DNA of 64,000 bases from Ryuthela nishihirai (lineage: Eukaryota > Arthropoda > Arachnida > Araneae > Heptathelidae): the NCBI GenBank assembly GCA_038380435.1, contig JAWZYU010000019.1:19927801-19991800 (forward strand), given 5' to 3'. Of this stretch, positions 31,482 to 43,630 are shown piece after piece. The notes beneath the pieces were generated by a model. It searched no databases. It saw only the letters and a program-made list of their open reading frames with translations, and was not told the DNA's origin. Position 1 is the stretch's first letter. Each line of letters begins with the position of its first letter. The position numbers and the translations under genes were made by a program.

Positions 31482-31619
31482 GATATCAAATGTTTAAGTT
31501 TCTACAAAAACAAGGGAAGCCCAGTTGGTTTCACAGTCGAAGAAGAAGTTAAAACTTCAAGTTTTTCTCCTTAACCTTGGTAACGTTATGAACTCTTTTA
31601 TTCATGTTCGCGTAAAAAT

Positions 31620-31740
31620 AAGGATCTTTTCAAACCCATCGATGTCTCATTTTTCTACTAAGAGTAAACCGTGGACTAGCGGAGAAAAATTTCCTTTTAG
31701 AGGAAAAAACTCTAACATTCACGACCCTCTTTATCTGGGA
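31620..31740 (-). mobile_element. Possible SINE1 relic
   Basis: TTTTCAAACCCATCGATGTC and GTAAACCGTGGACTAGCGG are compatible with a decayed SINE1. The frame through it is not protein-like. Confidence 0.35.
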
Positions 31741-31885
31741 CGAAAAATCAACTCAGGTATCTTCATACTGCAGCTAAAAAACGATAACGTTCAGGCGCCG
31801 GGGCGACACGAAGTTATGTACTGAACAAAAATAATTATAAGTGTTGTAAAACTTATGGAAAAACTGGATTAATGTTTTTTTTTTG

Positions 31886-31955
31886 TTTCCCTTTTCGTTT
31901 CAAAGGCTTCGTCGTCTTAAAGAGTCTTGTGAGTGGGAGAGAATGAATCACGCGT
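31886..31955. repeat. Dispersed repeat, copy 2
   Basis: Shares TTTCAAAGGCTTCGTCGTCT and GAGTGGGAGAGAATGAATCACGC with 28893-28954 at high identity. Confidence 0.6.
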
Positions 31956-32436
31956 ATCAGCTATCCCATGAGAGATGAAAAGATGCTCTAGAGAGATGCG
32001 GAGGTCAGAGGTTGCTTAACTCGTTCATCATCATCGAGATGACTTTTGATGAAGGGAAAAAAAGTGATGGAAGTGTTAAATTCTGAAAAAAAAAATAATA
32101 AAAAAAGATGATGGCTATCTTTTATCAGAAGAATTTCTTTTGCAATCTTATCTCTTTCATCGGCATTTGAGCGAAAGGTAACCCGAGATCATCATCGTAA
32201 TTAGATCATTAATAAATAAATATGCTTTTTAACTTATGCTACAGCAATGAAGTCGAAACAAGGAAAAGAAAGGTAACCTGAAATAGTTAAATCAGCTTGA
32301 ATTCTTCGAATACATGTCCTATTCTCAGTTTACAACAGGTCTTTGCAGTTTTATGGATCCAAGGCAAATAGGGTCATGGTGCACTAATTGAGGAATAAAT
32401 TAAAAGAGTAAAGATTATGAATACTGCATCGTGAGC
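31956..32436. other. Unassigned AT-rich stretch
   Basis: No supported feature. Confidence 0.45.
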
Positions 32437-32868
32437 GGAGTGCCATGAAACGTGCTAATATGGGCAAAATTTCTTATCGACGTTAGTATTCTACGTCTAC
32501 GAAGTCCCATAAAGCTGTGAAGATATGAGGGAAAGCAAAGTCAAGTGCGATGGGCAGGAGCATCCGTAACGGAAGTGATGGAGGTCAGCGGAATTTCACG
32601 ATGCACAATATCCTAAGTGTATGAAGAATGATAATGGCCTTAAAAGACGTCTGCCAATCGTGGCAAATGCGGGAGGAAAAAAGACTTACAGACAGAGACA
32701 AGCATTTATTGGCGCAACTGTAGGCAAGACAGAACTGCTGCATATTGAGAAAGATGACCGTAGCAATACTTCAAAAAAATCAAGGAGAAACTATATTGCG
32801 TAGAGAACTGAAAACTTCGAAATTTGGGGGAAATACCATGACACATATGATGAAGTATTAGGTAGGTA
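32437..32868 (+). pseudogene. Tc1-like transposase relic without hAT insertion
   Basis: Colinear with the relic at 14080-16017: AAAGTCAAGTGCGA, GATGGGCAGGAGCATC, CAATATCC.AAGTGTATG, CCAATCGTGGCAAATG and GCATTTATTGGC are shared. The frame includes KKTYRQRQAFIGATVGKTEL, corresponding to the region where the other copies carry a hAT, so this is the empty-site allele of that insertion. The frame is damaged and the catalytic half is absent. Confidence 0.75.
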
Positions 32869-33295
32869 ATCATTTGGCAGGCAACGTTTATAAGACATTC
32901 AAGCCAACAACCAAAGATAAAAACCAAAAGACAAAATGAAAATAGTAACAGCAACAATGGGCCTTAAAGCTCACGTGAAACAAACGTAAAATAAACAACG
33001 GATGTAGAGGACCCATGCAAAAGCAAAAGTAAGATGCTTCAATTTGAAAAAGGAGATAAAAAAAGAAAACATTCGGTTAAAAATAAGTGGTGAAAATGAT
33101 CGATTAGAAAAAATGTGTCCTGGTGTAAGAGTTCGGAGGGGAAATGAAGAGAACTAAAATAGATTCGAAGTTCCTACTTAAGAGCTGCAAAATAGATTAA
33201 ATTACGGCGAATGGTAAAAATGGTGCCGCAAAACTCGCTCATAGGTTGGTCGTCAACTCGGGTTTAGAATGCTACTTTCAAGCTATTCAATTTTC
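32869..33295. other. A-rich non-coding stretch
   Basis: Nothing recognised. Confidence 0.45.
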
Positions 33296-33411
33296 AGAGG
33301 TCCTGCCATCCTCACAGACCTTCTGCTATGGCATATAAACTGACAGGCTCCTGTCAGACCTGTGGCAAGCAGCTGCTTGAGGGGGTATTTATTTTATTAT
33401 TTTATTTTTTA
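33296..33411 (+). mobile_element. SINE2, 5'-truncated
   Basis: Starts at GAGGTCCTGCCATCC and runs to a (TTTA)n tail with both palindromes. CAGACCTCTGTGG has lost the CTCT. Confidence 0.92.
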
Positions 33412-34113
33412 CGGGTTCTGTAGTGAGTCATAAAAGTTACGGTTTAAACTATCGCCGACAATAGTTAAGGTCAAAGGTAGCTGAGTTCGGAAGAGTGTCA
33501 AGATGGTCACCTAAAATTTCAAATGTGGGTTTCACAGTTTCTTATCCTTTTTAGATAAAACAGATAGATATCAAATGGGATTCGTTTCATAACTCTTGAT
33601 GTCTCTGAAGTCAAAAAAGTCTCGCTTAAATTTCATAGCGAACCAGTTCACAATTAATGTCAATGAATTTGGCATAGTTAACTAAATGAAACAGTACATA
33701 CATTTTAACAAAATATTTTTCGGGATAAATTTCGCGTTGCTGCACAAGTCTAAAGTGTTTTTCTAAACAGAGTGTCCGAAAAATAATGGTGTGTTTCGAG
33801 AATCAATATGTAGAAAAATAAATACATATTCAAGAAAGTTAATATTTTAGTTGAAATAGTATATCAAATAATTTGAATATAAATAGTAAATTTCTACGCA
33901 TTTCCTGACAAATGGGTTGGAAGGGGTGGTCCAATTCTACGGCAACCAAGGAATCCTAATTTGAAGTCCCTTAATATTTTTCCTGTTGAGCAGGTGTGTT
34001 ATCAATTAACATATTACTTTTCCTCATATTTGTTCCCGAAACCCCACCATTATTTTTCGTAAACTTTAGACTGAATACGCAAACCGTATATTTTATAATA
34101 AATAACTTTATAC
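33412..34113. other. Unassigned AT-rich stretch
   Basis: No supported feature. Confidence 0.45.
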
Positions 34114-34123
34114 TGATATTAAA

Positions 34124-34514
34124 TGGGGTGGGGGTGGCTCAGTCGGTAGCGCGCCAGGCTCGTAATCTGTAGTTCCCAGGTTCGAATCCCAGCTGGGTCA
34201 GCGTTGAGATTTATCTCCGCAAAATTCTCCGCCCTGCCCACGGTCAGTAGGGGACACCGATGGGCTTGGAAAGGCAGCCGTCCGTCGGATGGGACGTTAA
34301 GCCGTGGCCCCGTGTGCGGAAGAGACATACTCTGTGCACGTTAAAGAACACGCTGGATGGCCTTGACGGGAGGCTACCATCTATCTCCCAACAGCTGTTC
34401 CAGTGGGTCCCCTCCCCCAACCTTCTCTGAGCCTTCGGGGTCCATGTGACCTGGCCATTTAGCCAAAATTTTGACAGTGCAAAAAAGTGCCGCTCAGAGG
34501 TAAAACAACCCAAA
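34124..34514 (+). mobile_element. SINE1, full length
   Basis: Perfect 10-bp duplication TGATATTAAA at 34114-34123 and 34515-34524. Carries a private insertion, AAAATTTTGACAG, where other copies read CATGGTG. Confidence 0.96.
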
Positions 34515-34941
34515 TGATATTAAAAGATCCAAATAATTCCAAGAATACGTGAAAAAATGTCTCTTTAGATAAAAAGGTAATTATTTTAGATTATTGTTTG
34601 AAATGATTGCTTAAAGGCCAATTTTGTAACTTATAAACGATGCAAAGTTTCTGAACAGATTTTCACTTTGTAATTTCTCGCTTAATACATTTTCGTTACA
34701 ACACGATTAAGCAAATAGTGAACTAAGACTATAGGGTCTGATGACATTTTTTTTCTAAATTTTTTCTAATCATTCTTTGTGAACTCAGAAATTTAATTAT
34801 TTCTCAGTGACACCCGTTTAGAAATATATGGACCAAGTGACCGATAAGTAGAAAGAGTCCGTCTCTGATTAAAAAGCAAAAAAAAATCTGATTTCTTTGC
34901 AAATGATATTAGAAGTAACTAACAGATTTACCAGACGTTGC

Positions 34942-35325
34942 GTTGTGTTGTTTTACCTCTGAGCGGCACTTTTTTGCACACCATGGGCTAAATGGCCAGG
35001 TCACATGGACCCCGAAGGCTCAGAGAAGGTTGGGGGAGGGGACCCACTGGAACAGCTGTTGGGAGACAGATGGTAGCCTCCCGTCAAGGCCATCCAGCGT
35101 GTTCTTTAACGTGCACAGGGTATGGCTCTCCCGCACACGGGGCCACGGCTTAACGTCCCATCCGACGGACGGCGGCCTTTCCAAGCCCATCGGTGTCCCC
35201 TACTGACCGTGGGCAGGGCGGGGAATTTTGCGGAGATAAATCTCAACGCTGACCCAGCTGGGACTCGAACCTGGGAACTACAGATTACGAGCCTGGCGCG
35301 CTACCGATTGAGCCACCCCCGGCCC
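34942..35325 (-). mobile_element. SINE1, full length, near-consensus
   Basis: Perfect 12-bp duplication ACCAGACGTTGC at 34930-34941 and 35326-35337. Among the least diverged copies here, so likely one of the youngest. Confidence 0.97.
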
Positions 35326-35337
35326 ACCAGACGTTGC

Positions 35338-36588
35338 TCGTGTTTTCGAAAATTTCCACTAAAAAACGTTTTTTCTTTCTCTCTTCCGCTCCTGATTTAA
35401 AATATCTATTTACTCATTTCTGAAACAATGGCTTTACCAAGTGGAAGAAGAAAGAAATGAAATGAACTATTTCTTCTTTTAAATTTATTCATTTCAACAG
35501 TTATTTTCAATATTATCCATAGTTTACAAGGTATTTTTAAAGATCACTAAAAAGTAGGGAAATATTTATACGAGAATGTTTTCTCGTTCATTCGGACTCG
35601 ATCTCTGCCCCCAAAATGCGATTCCTGGGACTGCCCCTGACTCCAGGCCATTTCACGAGTTTTTGATTGCGGCTCTCTGTATATTTCATTTTCTTTGCTT
35701 CTAGGACATCACTAAAAACCAATAAGATGCTTAACTGAAATAGAAACTTTTGCCAACTAAAAAGTGGATCCTCCTCATGCAAGAAGAAATCTAAAAGGCG
35801 TCAGATATTTTGAGATCAGAAAATAATTTACTGCAATCACGCGACTACATTAACCCCAAAGTGAAATATGTGCCAGCTAATAAACATTCTAACATGATAC
35901 TTTGAAATTTTATTTCAGCTCTAGATTTGCTCTGAAATAAAACTTGTTTTCAATCGAATGATAAATTATTTTGAATTTATTTTTACTTTAGTACAGAAAC
36001 TGACTTCAGAAAATTTTTTGCTTTAATTTAAGAATTCGTATTTTTACACTTAAAAACGGGAAAACTGAATTGTAGCAAAGCTGCCGGATTTAAAACAGGG
36101 TTCTCAATTTACTCACCTTATGTGCGGCATTTTACATGACTATCATTTTCTCGCTAGCTAATTTAAACGAATATGTTCCTCGTCCAAATAGAAACCCTAA
36201 CATTCTTTAACCGCCCTTTCCTCTAACTTAATATTTACTATTTCCCAATGATCTATTTTATCAAGTATCGAGAACCTGAAAAACAAAGTATATGCTTCTG
36301 TAAGTAATTATATTATTAAAAAAAGCATTTTAACAGATTTTGTATTAACAGTATTTTAAGACACTAATATCTCGGGAATTTTGAACAATATTGTTTCGAA
36401 GTAAGCTCATTGACAAGCAGATAGCATTTCGCAGCCAGGAGTTCAGATAAATTGATGTAGAATTAGTCAAAAAAGTTAGCAGAAAAATTCAGCTATTCAT
36501 TCTTGCGATTGTCCAATGAAACAATTTATTTTTTCCTCCCAATCGCTAATCTTTACTATAACTCATTCTATGAAGAAATTTCCCTTTT
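35338..36588. other. AT-rich non-coding stretch
   Basis: About 1.25 kb with no repeat family or exon supported. A minus-strand frame at 35588-35782 is unconvincing. Confidence 0.45.
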
Positions 36589-36601
36589 CCTGTTTATGGT
36601 G

Positions 36602-36991
36602 GGGGGCGGGGGTGGCTCAATCGGTAGCGCGCCAGGCTCGTAATCTGTAGTTACCAGGTTCGAGTCCCAGCTGGGTCAGCGTTGAGATTTATCTCCGCAA
36701 AATTCCCCGCCCTGCCCACGGTCAGTAGGGGACACCGATGGGCTTGGAAAGGCCGCCGTCCGTCGGATGGGACGTTAAGCCATGGCCCCGTGTGCAGGAG
36801 AGCCATACCCTGTGCACGTTAAAGAACACGCTGGATGGCCTTGACAGAAGGCTACCATCTGTCTCCCAACAGCTGTTCCAGTGGGTTCCCTCCCCCAACC
36901 TTCTCTGAGCCTTCGGGGTCCATGTGACCTGGCCATTTAGCCCATGGTGTGCAAAAAAGTACCGCTCAGAGGTAAAACAACCCAATCCAAT
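36602..36991 (+). mobile_element. SINE1, full length
   Basis: Flanks CCTGTTTATGGTG (36589-36601) and CCTGTCTATGGTG (36992-37004), one mismatch. The tail mixes AACCC and AATCC. Confidence 0.96.
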
Positions 36992-37004
36992 CCTGTCTAT
37001 GGTG

Positions 37005-37812
37005 AAATCTATTTCAGCTATATCTCAACTTTTGCTACCTTTTCATTTAACGGGGAAAAAATCCATATTTCCAGTAAAAAGAAATCAAATTTATTTTCTT
37101 AAATATCTTACAGTCTAATAAGTATGTTTTCCCATTGTTTAAAAAAAAATTTCGATCGTAGTTTCTTAGTTATCAAAAAAATCCAATGCTTTTAATGCTT
37201 TCTGGCTTTAACAAGACGTAAAAATGCAGAGCGTCGAGCACCGAAATATTTATTAATAAACAATGCAAAAAGATTAAAGTGAAAAAAAATTCGAAATCAA
37301 TGAATTAAAGTTAATAATAATATTATTGCAAAATTCTAATATCAGAAAAAAAAAACAACAGTTAAACCATCAAGAATGTAGAAAAAGTTTTCTATTTAAG
37401 AACATTTTCCCCTCTGTATACGCGATTTTTTTTAAAGAAGAAACTATTCATTTGACATATCAGAGGGTCGTAGGTTAGTATTTCTACCAGGTACAAGTTA
37501 GTTCTTCCTTTTCCAGCTTAAAACTGTTAGTTGATGCACAAATTAAGTTGTATTTAAGGAAAAAACAAACTAAGTCGCTCTAGTTGGTATGATATTTTCA
37601 CTTGGAACGAAATCTTATAATGCTACATATCTTTTTAGTTATTTAGTTCCTAAAATTCATACTTTGTTCATAACAGTAAAAGTAAAAAGGTATATGTTAT
37701 GTCGGGTACATATAGCAGCATTTAAAGCCCTTGTACGATTGAAAACGATATAACTTATGGCTGAAAAACAATTGATGATATACTGACCTCAATAAAATTT
37801 CTCTAAATATTG
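37005..37812. other. AT-rich non-coding stretch
   Basis: Nothing recognised. Confidence 0.5.
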
Positions 37813-37820
37813 TTTTTAAA

Positions 37821-38477
37821 CTGGGCTGGATCTAAGGGGCAGCAAGGAGCTCTCCCCCCGCCCCGTTTAGGAATGCTATTAAAGGTAATGGAGGTTTGGG
37901 TTGTTTGGGTTGTTTTACCTCTGAGCGGCACTTTTTTGCACACCATGGGCTAAATGGTTAGGTCACATGGACCCCGAAGGCTCAGAGAAGGTTGGGGGAG
38001 GAGACCCACTGGAACAGCTGTTGGGAGACAGATGGTAGCCTCCCGTCAAGGCCATCCAGCGTGTTCTTTAACGTGCACAGGGTATGGCTCTCCCGCACAC
38101 GGGCCACGGCTTAACGTCCCATCCGATGGACGGCGGCCTTTCCAAGCCCATCGGTGTCCCCTACTGACCGTGGGCAGGGCGGGGAATTTTGCGGAGATAA
38201 ATCTCAACGCTGACCAAGCTGGGATTCTAATCTGGGAACTACAGGTTACGAGCCTGGCGCGCTACCGACTGAGCCCCCCCATCCGCCCCCTGGGTAATGG
38301 AGGCAAAAATTATTAACCTTGTGCATAATTCACGCATTTTTCAAAGCATTTAAAAAACATCTGAAACGGTGGATAAAAATTTTATACCGCATTGGAAATC
38401 AAATCTCTTGGCCCACCTCTTTCCGGCTTGATTGCGTCGCTTGTCTACTATCTCTCTTTTTTCTAGATCCAGGGCTG
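37821..38477. mobile_element. hAT-like element carrying a SINE1
   Basis: Left end CTGGGCTGGATCTA and right end TAGATCCAGGGCTG are imperfect inverted repeats sharing CTGGATCTA. Flanks TTTTTAAA and GTTTTAAA are 8-bp with one mismatch. Without the nested SINE1 it is about 260 bp. Confidence 0.75.
37895..38292 (-). mobile_element. SINE1, full length, nested in hAT-like element
   Basis: Perfect 11-bp duplication GGTAATGGAGG at 37884-37894 and 38293-38303. The B-box complement is altered (GATTCTAATCTGGG), so its internal promoter is probably impaired. Confidence 0.96.
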
Positions 38478-38485
38478 GTTTTAAA

Positions 38486-39330
38486 ATAATATTCACTCAT
38501 ATTTGGAAAACTAATAGAAGCTGCAATCTTATGTAATAGAATGGTAGTAGTAAAAATTAGCTAGAAAAGTTAAAACTTAAACAATAACTGTTAAGTGCAA
38601 CCACTTACTTAATAAAACGAATCTCTTAAAGATTAAGTGATGGTATTTGTTTATCAATTCCGATGAAAATTCTTATGGAGTGTGGCGTCATTATTTAATT
38701 TTCAAGCTTCCATAATCATTTATTACTAAACGAAAATGTTGTTGAAATTCAAGATGTGGAGAGGGTTTATTCAGTTCTATAACTTATCTTTAGTGACATT
38801 TCTGATATAAAAAAATATTTTCAAAGTTTATGGTGTTTCGAATTTTGCTCTACACTGACATAACGTTATTTCATCTCTTAATATATTTTGAAAAATATGT
38901 TTGATTCTGTCTGAATGCTAATCTGTCCTCTTAAGTCGTTCCTATTCCAAAAAGTTTTGATTGTGCGACAAATAAAGTGATGAATTTTCTGATGATCTTT
39001 ATTCATTGGTTTCCAAATCTACTTGGTTCCCAGAAGGAAATTAAATATATTTAGAGAGCTTCAAGTGGATCAGGCTAGTCGTTTACAACCATGGAAAATT
39101 TGATAATCTTACGTAATTTTTAGTCTTAGGCGTAATGAAAAAAAATTAAATTTGCCCTTTAATAAGCTCTTTTAATAACGATAGATAACTGTAAATTATT
39201 TTTTATAAATGGTTTCTGGCGGTCATTGAAACATTTTTTTTTGAGATATCTGTTTTATTTTAAAGAAAGAAATTTTCATCCCAGTAAACGTAAATTTTAA
39301 AAGAATGTATTCTTAAAGGTTCTTGTTAGA
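38486..39330. other. AT-rich non-coding stretch
   Basis: Nothing recognised. Confidence 0.5.
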
Positions 39331-39735
39331 TTTACAACGAATTCATTCAGAATATTTTTATAAGATAGTATATAGAGTTTAGCAAGATTTCCAAAAAAAA
39401 ACTATATCGATTTTACTGAGGAAATTTCCAGATCACACTATATTGATTTCATTCAGATTTTCAGCAAATATTACATCGATTTCAACGAGAAGATTACTAC
39501 AAGATATTATATCGATTTAATTGAAAAAATTTCCAAAGATACTATATCGATTTCATTCATGTGATGTTCATAAGATGTTATATCGATTTCATTCATATGA
39601 TTTCCACAAGCTGTTATTTCAATTTTATTCATGAGAATTCTTTTTAGATATTATATCGATTTAATTCAAAAGGTTTTTAGAAACTTTATATCGATTTAAT
39701 TTAGAAAATTTTAAAAAATGTTCTATTGTTTTCAT
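39331..39735. repeat. 35-bp minisatellite, about 11 units
   Basis: Unit boundaries marked by TTATATCGATTT recur near 39403, 39439, 39473, 39509, 39543, 39579, 39614, 39652 and 39687, with two decayed units before 39403. Spacing is 34-38 bp. The rest of the unit is roughly CATTCA, then a GATTTCCA and an AAGAT block. ATCGAT is a palindrome kept in most units. Confidence 0.9.
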
Positions 39736-39771
39736 TTAAAATTAATTTTGCTTAAAACGATTGTTTTGAGT

Positions 39772-40120
39772 TATGTTGTTTATACCTAAGAGGACATTTT
39801 TATGCACACAATTAGACTGGATGGCCAAGTCACAATGACCCCAGAGCTGGGTAAGGATCTACTGAGCAGCGGCTGTAGGAGATAAGTGGAAATCTATTGT
39901 CAAAACTATCTAGTGTGTAAAGTGCGGAGGGATGGTTCTCTTGTATACAGGGTTCACTGCTTAACGTACCATCTGATGGACTCCGGCTTTCCAAGTTCTT
40001 AGGTGTTCCCTTATTTACTAAAATCAAAGGGATGAAAAGGGATGAAAAAAAGATGAGAAAATTTAAACGAAATCGCTGAAGAGTCGAACCTGAAGACATC
40101 AGTTTACAAAGCTGAGGCGA
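39772..40120 (-). mobile_element. SINE1, old diverged copy
   Basis: TACCTAAGAGGACATTTTTA, CTGGATGGCCAAGTCACAAT and TTAACGTACCATCTGATGGA lie in order. Many indels. The tRNA head is hard to trace. Confidence 0.8.
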
Positions 40121-40280
40121 TAACAAATGATGCGAATATCCTAATTATAAATGTGTTGCTTTCCACTGATCCCAATCGAGAAATATTCATCCTTATGTTC
40201 ATCTATATGTTTGCAAACGACTATTGTTCATTTCAATAATGAAAATATTTCTGAACAAGAGATGGTTCATTAAAAAATAT

Positions 40281-40460
40281 TCCCCTTCAAGTAGCAGTTT
40301 GCTACAGGAGGTCTGACAGCTTAATACGCCATAGAGAAGATCTTCAAGAAAGGCGAGACCTCAGCAAAAAGGAAACATGAAAGAAACTAACCATCACTTA
40401 TTCGGGACTCGAACACGGGAACCTTAGATCGGTAGCCAAGCACACTAACCACTCAACCAT
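40281..40460 (-). mobile_element. SINE2, old copy
   Basis: CCCCTTCAAGTAGCAG to the B-box complement GACTCGAACACGGG and CACTCAACCAT. The CTGACAGG palindrome is broken by a deletion. Confidence 0.8.
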
Positions 40461-40617
40461 AAAAATTAAGAGACTACCTAATATTATTATAATTGGACAC
40501 CAAATTTAGTGCTTGGTAAATTTCGGCATACATTTTTCATGCCTAAATAAAATTGAAAAATATTAAAGACCTACATCAAATATATCTCAATAATGAAGAA
40601 AATAAATTCTTCTGAAG

Positions 40618-40770
40618 CAATCCCCTTACCTCAGAAGTCTCACAATTCGCTATCTGTATAATATGTCCGTAGAGAAGAATAGTGAGAAAAGTTAGACCTT
40701 ATCAGAAAGAAAATATCCATTCCTTACAGAGATTCGAACCAACATCCCCTTTTTCAGATGCAGGGCACTA
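40618..40770 (-). mobile_element. SINE2 relic, very old
   Basis: CAATCCCCTTACCTCAGAAG, AGAGAAGAATAGTGAG and GAGATTCGAACCAACATCCC are in SINE2 order. Palindromes are gone. Confidence 0.55.
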
Positions 40771-41138
40771 TGAGGATCTATTTCATTTTATATCACTAAA
40801 AGAAAAATCCTTCAATGTTTATTAGAGTTGAGATTTTGGAATATTTCACAACGTTCCAGTCATATGAATTTAACTCAAAAGTTAATGCGTAAATAACAAC
40901 TTTATATCAAACTGTTTATTAAAATAAATGCATATTTAGAGTTTGCAATAATGATTCTTTTAGATTTCGTCAAACTAGATCAGTGTAATATCAACGGTTT
41001 TAGTTAAATATCGCAAAATTCATAACTCTTTAAATACTGAACGAATGAATATTCTTAAAAAACGAGATTTATATATATGTTATTCAGATCTTTAAGTCAT
41101 GTTTGTGCAATTTTTCCTAAAAACAAACATTATCTTAG
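40771..41138. other. AT-rich stretch with a short match to the long-inverted-repeat family
   Basis: On the minus strand, 41013-41058 (ATTCGTTCAGTATTTAAAGA) resembles the spacer of elements A and B. Nothing else recognised. Confidence 0.4.
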
Positions 41139-41142
41139 ATAC

Positions 41143-41679
41143 TGTTACGACAGATGAACGAGCAACAGTGACTGGAGCCTTCGTGTGAGCTTCTACGTGA
41201 GATTCAATTAGACAACGATTTGGAACTTAGAACAGTTCTGAAGAAGAAGAATAAAAATATAGCAGTGCAGTTGTTAAAGTTCTGAGATCTGAAAGGTTGT
41301 TCAGATGTTTTGAGTCTGCGCGCGATAACTAAAAGACAAGAAGAATCTTTTATGTGTTGTGCGCGCGGACGGTCCTCTTGTTTTGGCTAGTGTGAGAAGT
41401 TTAGTGAACTAGCAGAGGACGATAATTTGTTTACGTCTCAAGATGTTCAAGTGACATGGTAAACAAGGTTGAAAAGGTAGTATTTAGTAGAATAGACAGA
41501 GCTGTTGTTGGGTACTCTGTGCAGGAAGATTGATGATTTTTGCATGTTAGTAGTTAATTTGTTTATGAGATACTACATCCATATTTTCTTTGTAACGATT
41601 TGCATTGTATTACAATTAGTTTTAAAATATACTTATTAAACTCACGCCCAGTGCTATCCATATTTTGTAATTCGCAACA
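41143..41679. mobile_element. Solo LTR, 537 bp
   Basis: Begins TGTTACGACAGATGAACG and ends TTGTAATTCGCAACA, with TG...CA termini and short inverted ends (TGTT... / ...AACA). A perfect 4-bp duplication, ATAC, flanks it at 41139-41142 and 41680-41683. Composition differs from its surroundings (CTGCGCGCGATAAC, TGTGCGCGCGGACGG). No internal retroelement sequence is attached, so this is the single LTR left after recombination. The 4-bp duplication and TGTTACG start fit gypsy- or BEL-type elements, but the family is not resolved. Confidence 0.88.
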
Positions 41680-41683
41680 ATAC

Positions 41684-42847
41684 CATAGACCTCTGAATCT
41701 AGCTTCCCCTAAATAAGAGGACTTCTCTTAAAATTTGGACAATATTTCTAACGCATTACCTAGGTATAACCTTAGATTTTGCTCCCATTATCTTAAAATA
41801 TTAATGCAAGAATATTTCATACGAATTTCCTACTTATCTCTTCGCTTTATTACTTAGCATAACTTGTGCAATAAAGTCAAGCAACATTTTTCTGAATAAT
41901 ATATCCATTGCTGTGCTATCGTATGCATACATGGCGTATTGATAAGCAGCATAAATTGATAATAAGGAGAGTTTAATGGCAAAAGTTTAACACGGATTTC
42001 TTATTATAGTATAATAAGAATCTACGAAAGATAACTACGAAATAATTATTTAATTCAGAAGCAGGATGAATAATTAAATTTGGTTTCGTTATTTATTTTT
42101 AACAGCAAACTAATCTATGCTATCAGTTAGTTTCTGTTGGATGTATGTTAATAGTGCTCAATTATCCAAATCAAATGATTCATTCAGTGGAACCTGTTAA
42201 GTATTATAATATCTTTTTTATATTTAATTAATACAGTCATGAAGAATTCCACTCACTTGATAGGTCATGGTGATTGTAATTTCGAGACGTTCGACAAAAA
42301 TATTGTTGCAAATTAAAATGGATGAGCACTGAGCGTGAGTTAAAAGTAAAAATATGTCAATAAAAATTTCAATACGATGCAATTTATTACAAAAGCATGG
42401 ATGAAATTATTTATAAACAAACTAAGTCAACCGGCACGAAACTATAATAATACAAAGATAAACTTTCATAAAAATCATTATCTCAATTACCAACACGATC
42501 CATACCAATAAACTAATCAACCTTCCGTGAACTCGCCATATAAAATGCTTCTTCACTTTTTACATATATCGCGTACGTACTGAAACTAATTACACCTCCT
42601 TTCAGATATCCACAACTCCAAGAACAATTCTATCCTTTCTGTTTTTCCGATCGGTTCTGTATTCCAATTCGTTGGTTACATAATTCTCACCCAGAAACAT
42701 ATGCTGGAGTTTCTGACACGTTTATCATAAAAAAATTATTCACTGTAACACGTTTATCTGTCGTAGTACTATGAATAATTAAAAAAAAACGTTTTTAGTC
42801 CCTATGTAAACGATACAGCAACACCATTTTCAAATTAATATTTTAAC
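41684..42847. other. AT-rich non-coding stretch
   Basis: About 1.16 kb with nothing recognised. Confidence 0.5.
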
Positions 42848-43038
42848 AAGTGGCCGAGTGGTTAGCACGCTTGGCTAGTGATGTACGGGACCTGGGTTCG
42901 AGCCCCGGGTAAGGCATGGATGTGTGTGTCGTTTTTCTGCTGAGGTCCTGCCATCCTCACAGACCTTCTACTATGGCATATAAACTGACAGGCTCCTGTC
43001 AGACCTCTGTGGCAAGCAGCTGCTTGAGGGGGTAAAAC
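42848..43038 (+). mobile_element. SINE2, near full length
   Basis: A box GTGGCCGAGTGG, B box GGTTCGAGCCC, both palindromes intact, tail GGGGGTAAAA replacing the usual (ATTT)n. Confidence 0.94.
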
Positions 43039-43461
43039 TGTTAAATATAACGCATTTTCGATTGATTCGCATAAGAGAACTTGTAATACATTTATGATTA
43101 ATAAACGAATTTTTACATTTTTCATTTTAGTTTTATTTCGCATGCTTTATTTTTTATTTTTCCGCGAAAGATGTCGATATGAGTCCAAATAAAAATAACA
43201 TTATGTTGCAAACATTGTTAGATGAACTATATTAATCCGAGATTGAAACGGTTACAATATAATTAAGAAAATAAAGACTTTTCGTTTTGCTGTAGATCAC
43301 AGAAGACATCCACTTTATTCGTATAGTTTTTTGAAGTGTACTTGAAGTAAGAATAGGTGTCGGTGTAAGAAGAGTGCAATTAACAATTGTAACTACTTTT
43401 TGAGCAAATAGGTTATAAACACAAAAATATCTTTTCATGAAGTTTTGTGAAACATAAGTTG
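43039..43461. other. AT-rich non-coding stretch
   Basis: Nothing recognised. Confidence 0.5.
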
Positions 43462-43630
43462 CTCCTCAAGCATTTGCTTATAAAATTGAAGTCAGACTAA
43501 CCTGTCAGCATAATTCGCCATAAAGAAGATTTGTGAGGAAGGACAGACATCAGCAGAAGCACAAGAAAGCTCCCATATCTCATCCAGATCTCTTTGATCA
43601 TTAGCCAAACGCGCTAACCACTCCTCCGAG
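43462..43630 (-). mobile_element. SINE2, old copy
   Basis: TCCTCAAGCATTTGCTTA to the head complement GCGCTAACCACTCCTCCGAG. The B box is lost and the palindrome reads AGACTAACCTGTCAG. Confidence 0.75.

Noticed and set aside
31525..31824. 99-codon frame as a gene
   Set aside because: Part overlaps sequence resembling decayed SINE1 and the rest shows no domain.
39331..39735. CRISPR-like array
   Set aside because: Units are degenerate, contiguous and AT-rich with no distinct spacers, in a eukaryotic genome. It is a minisatellite.
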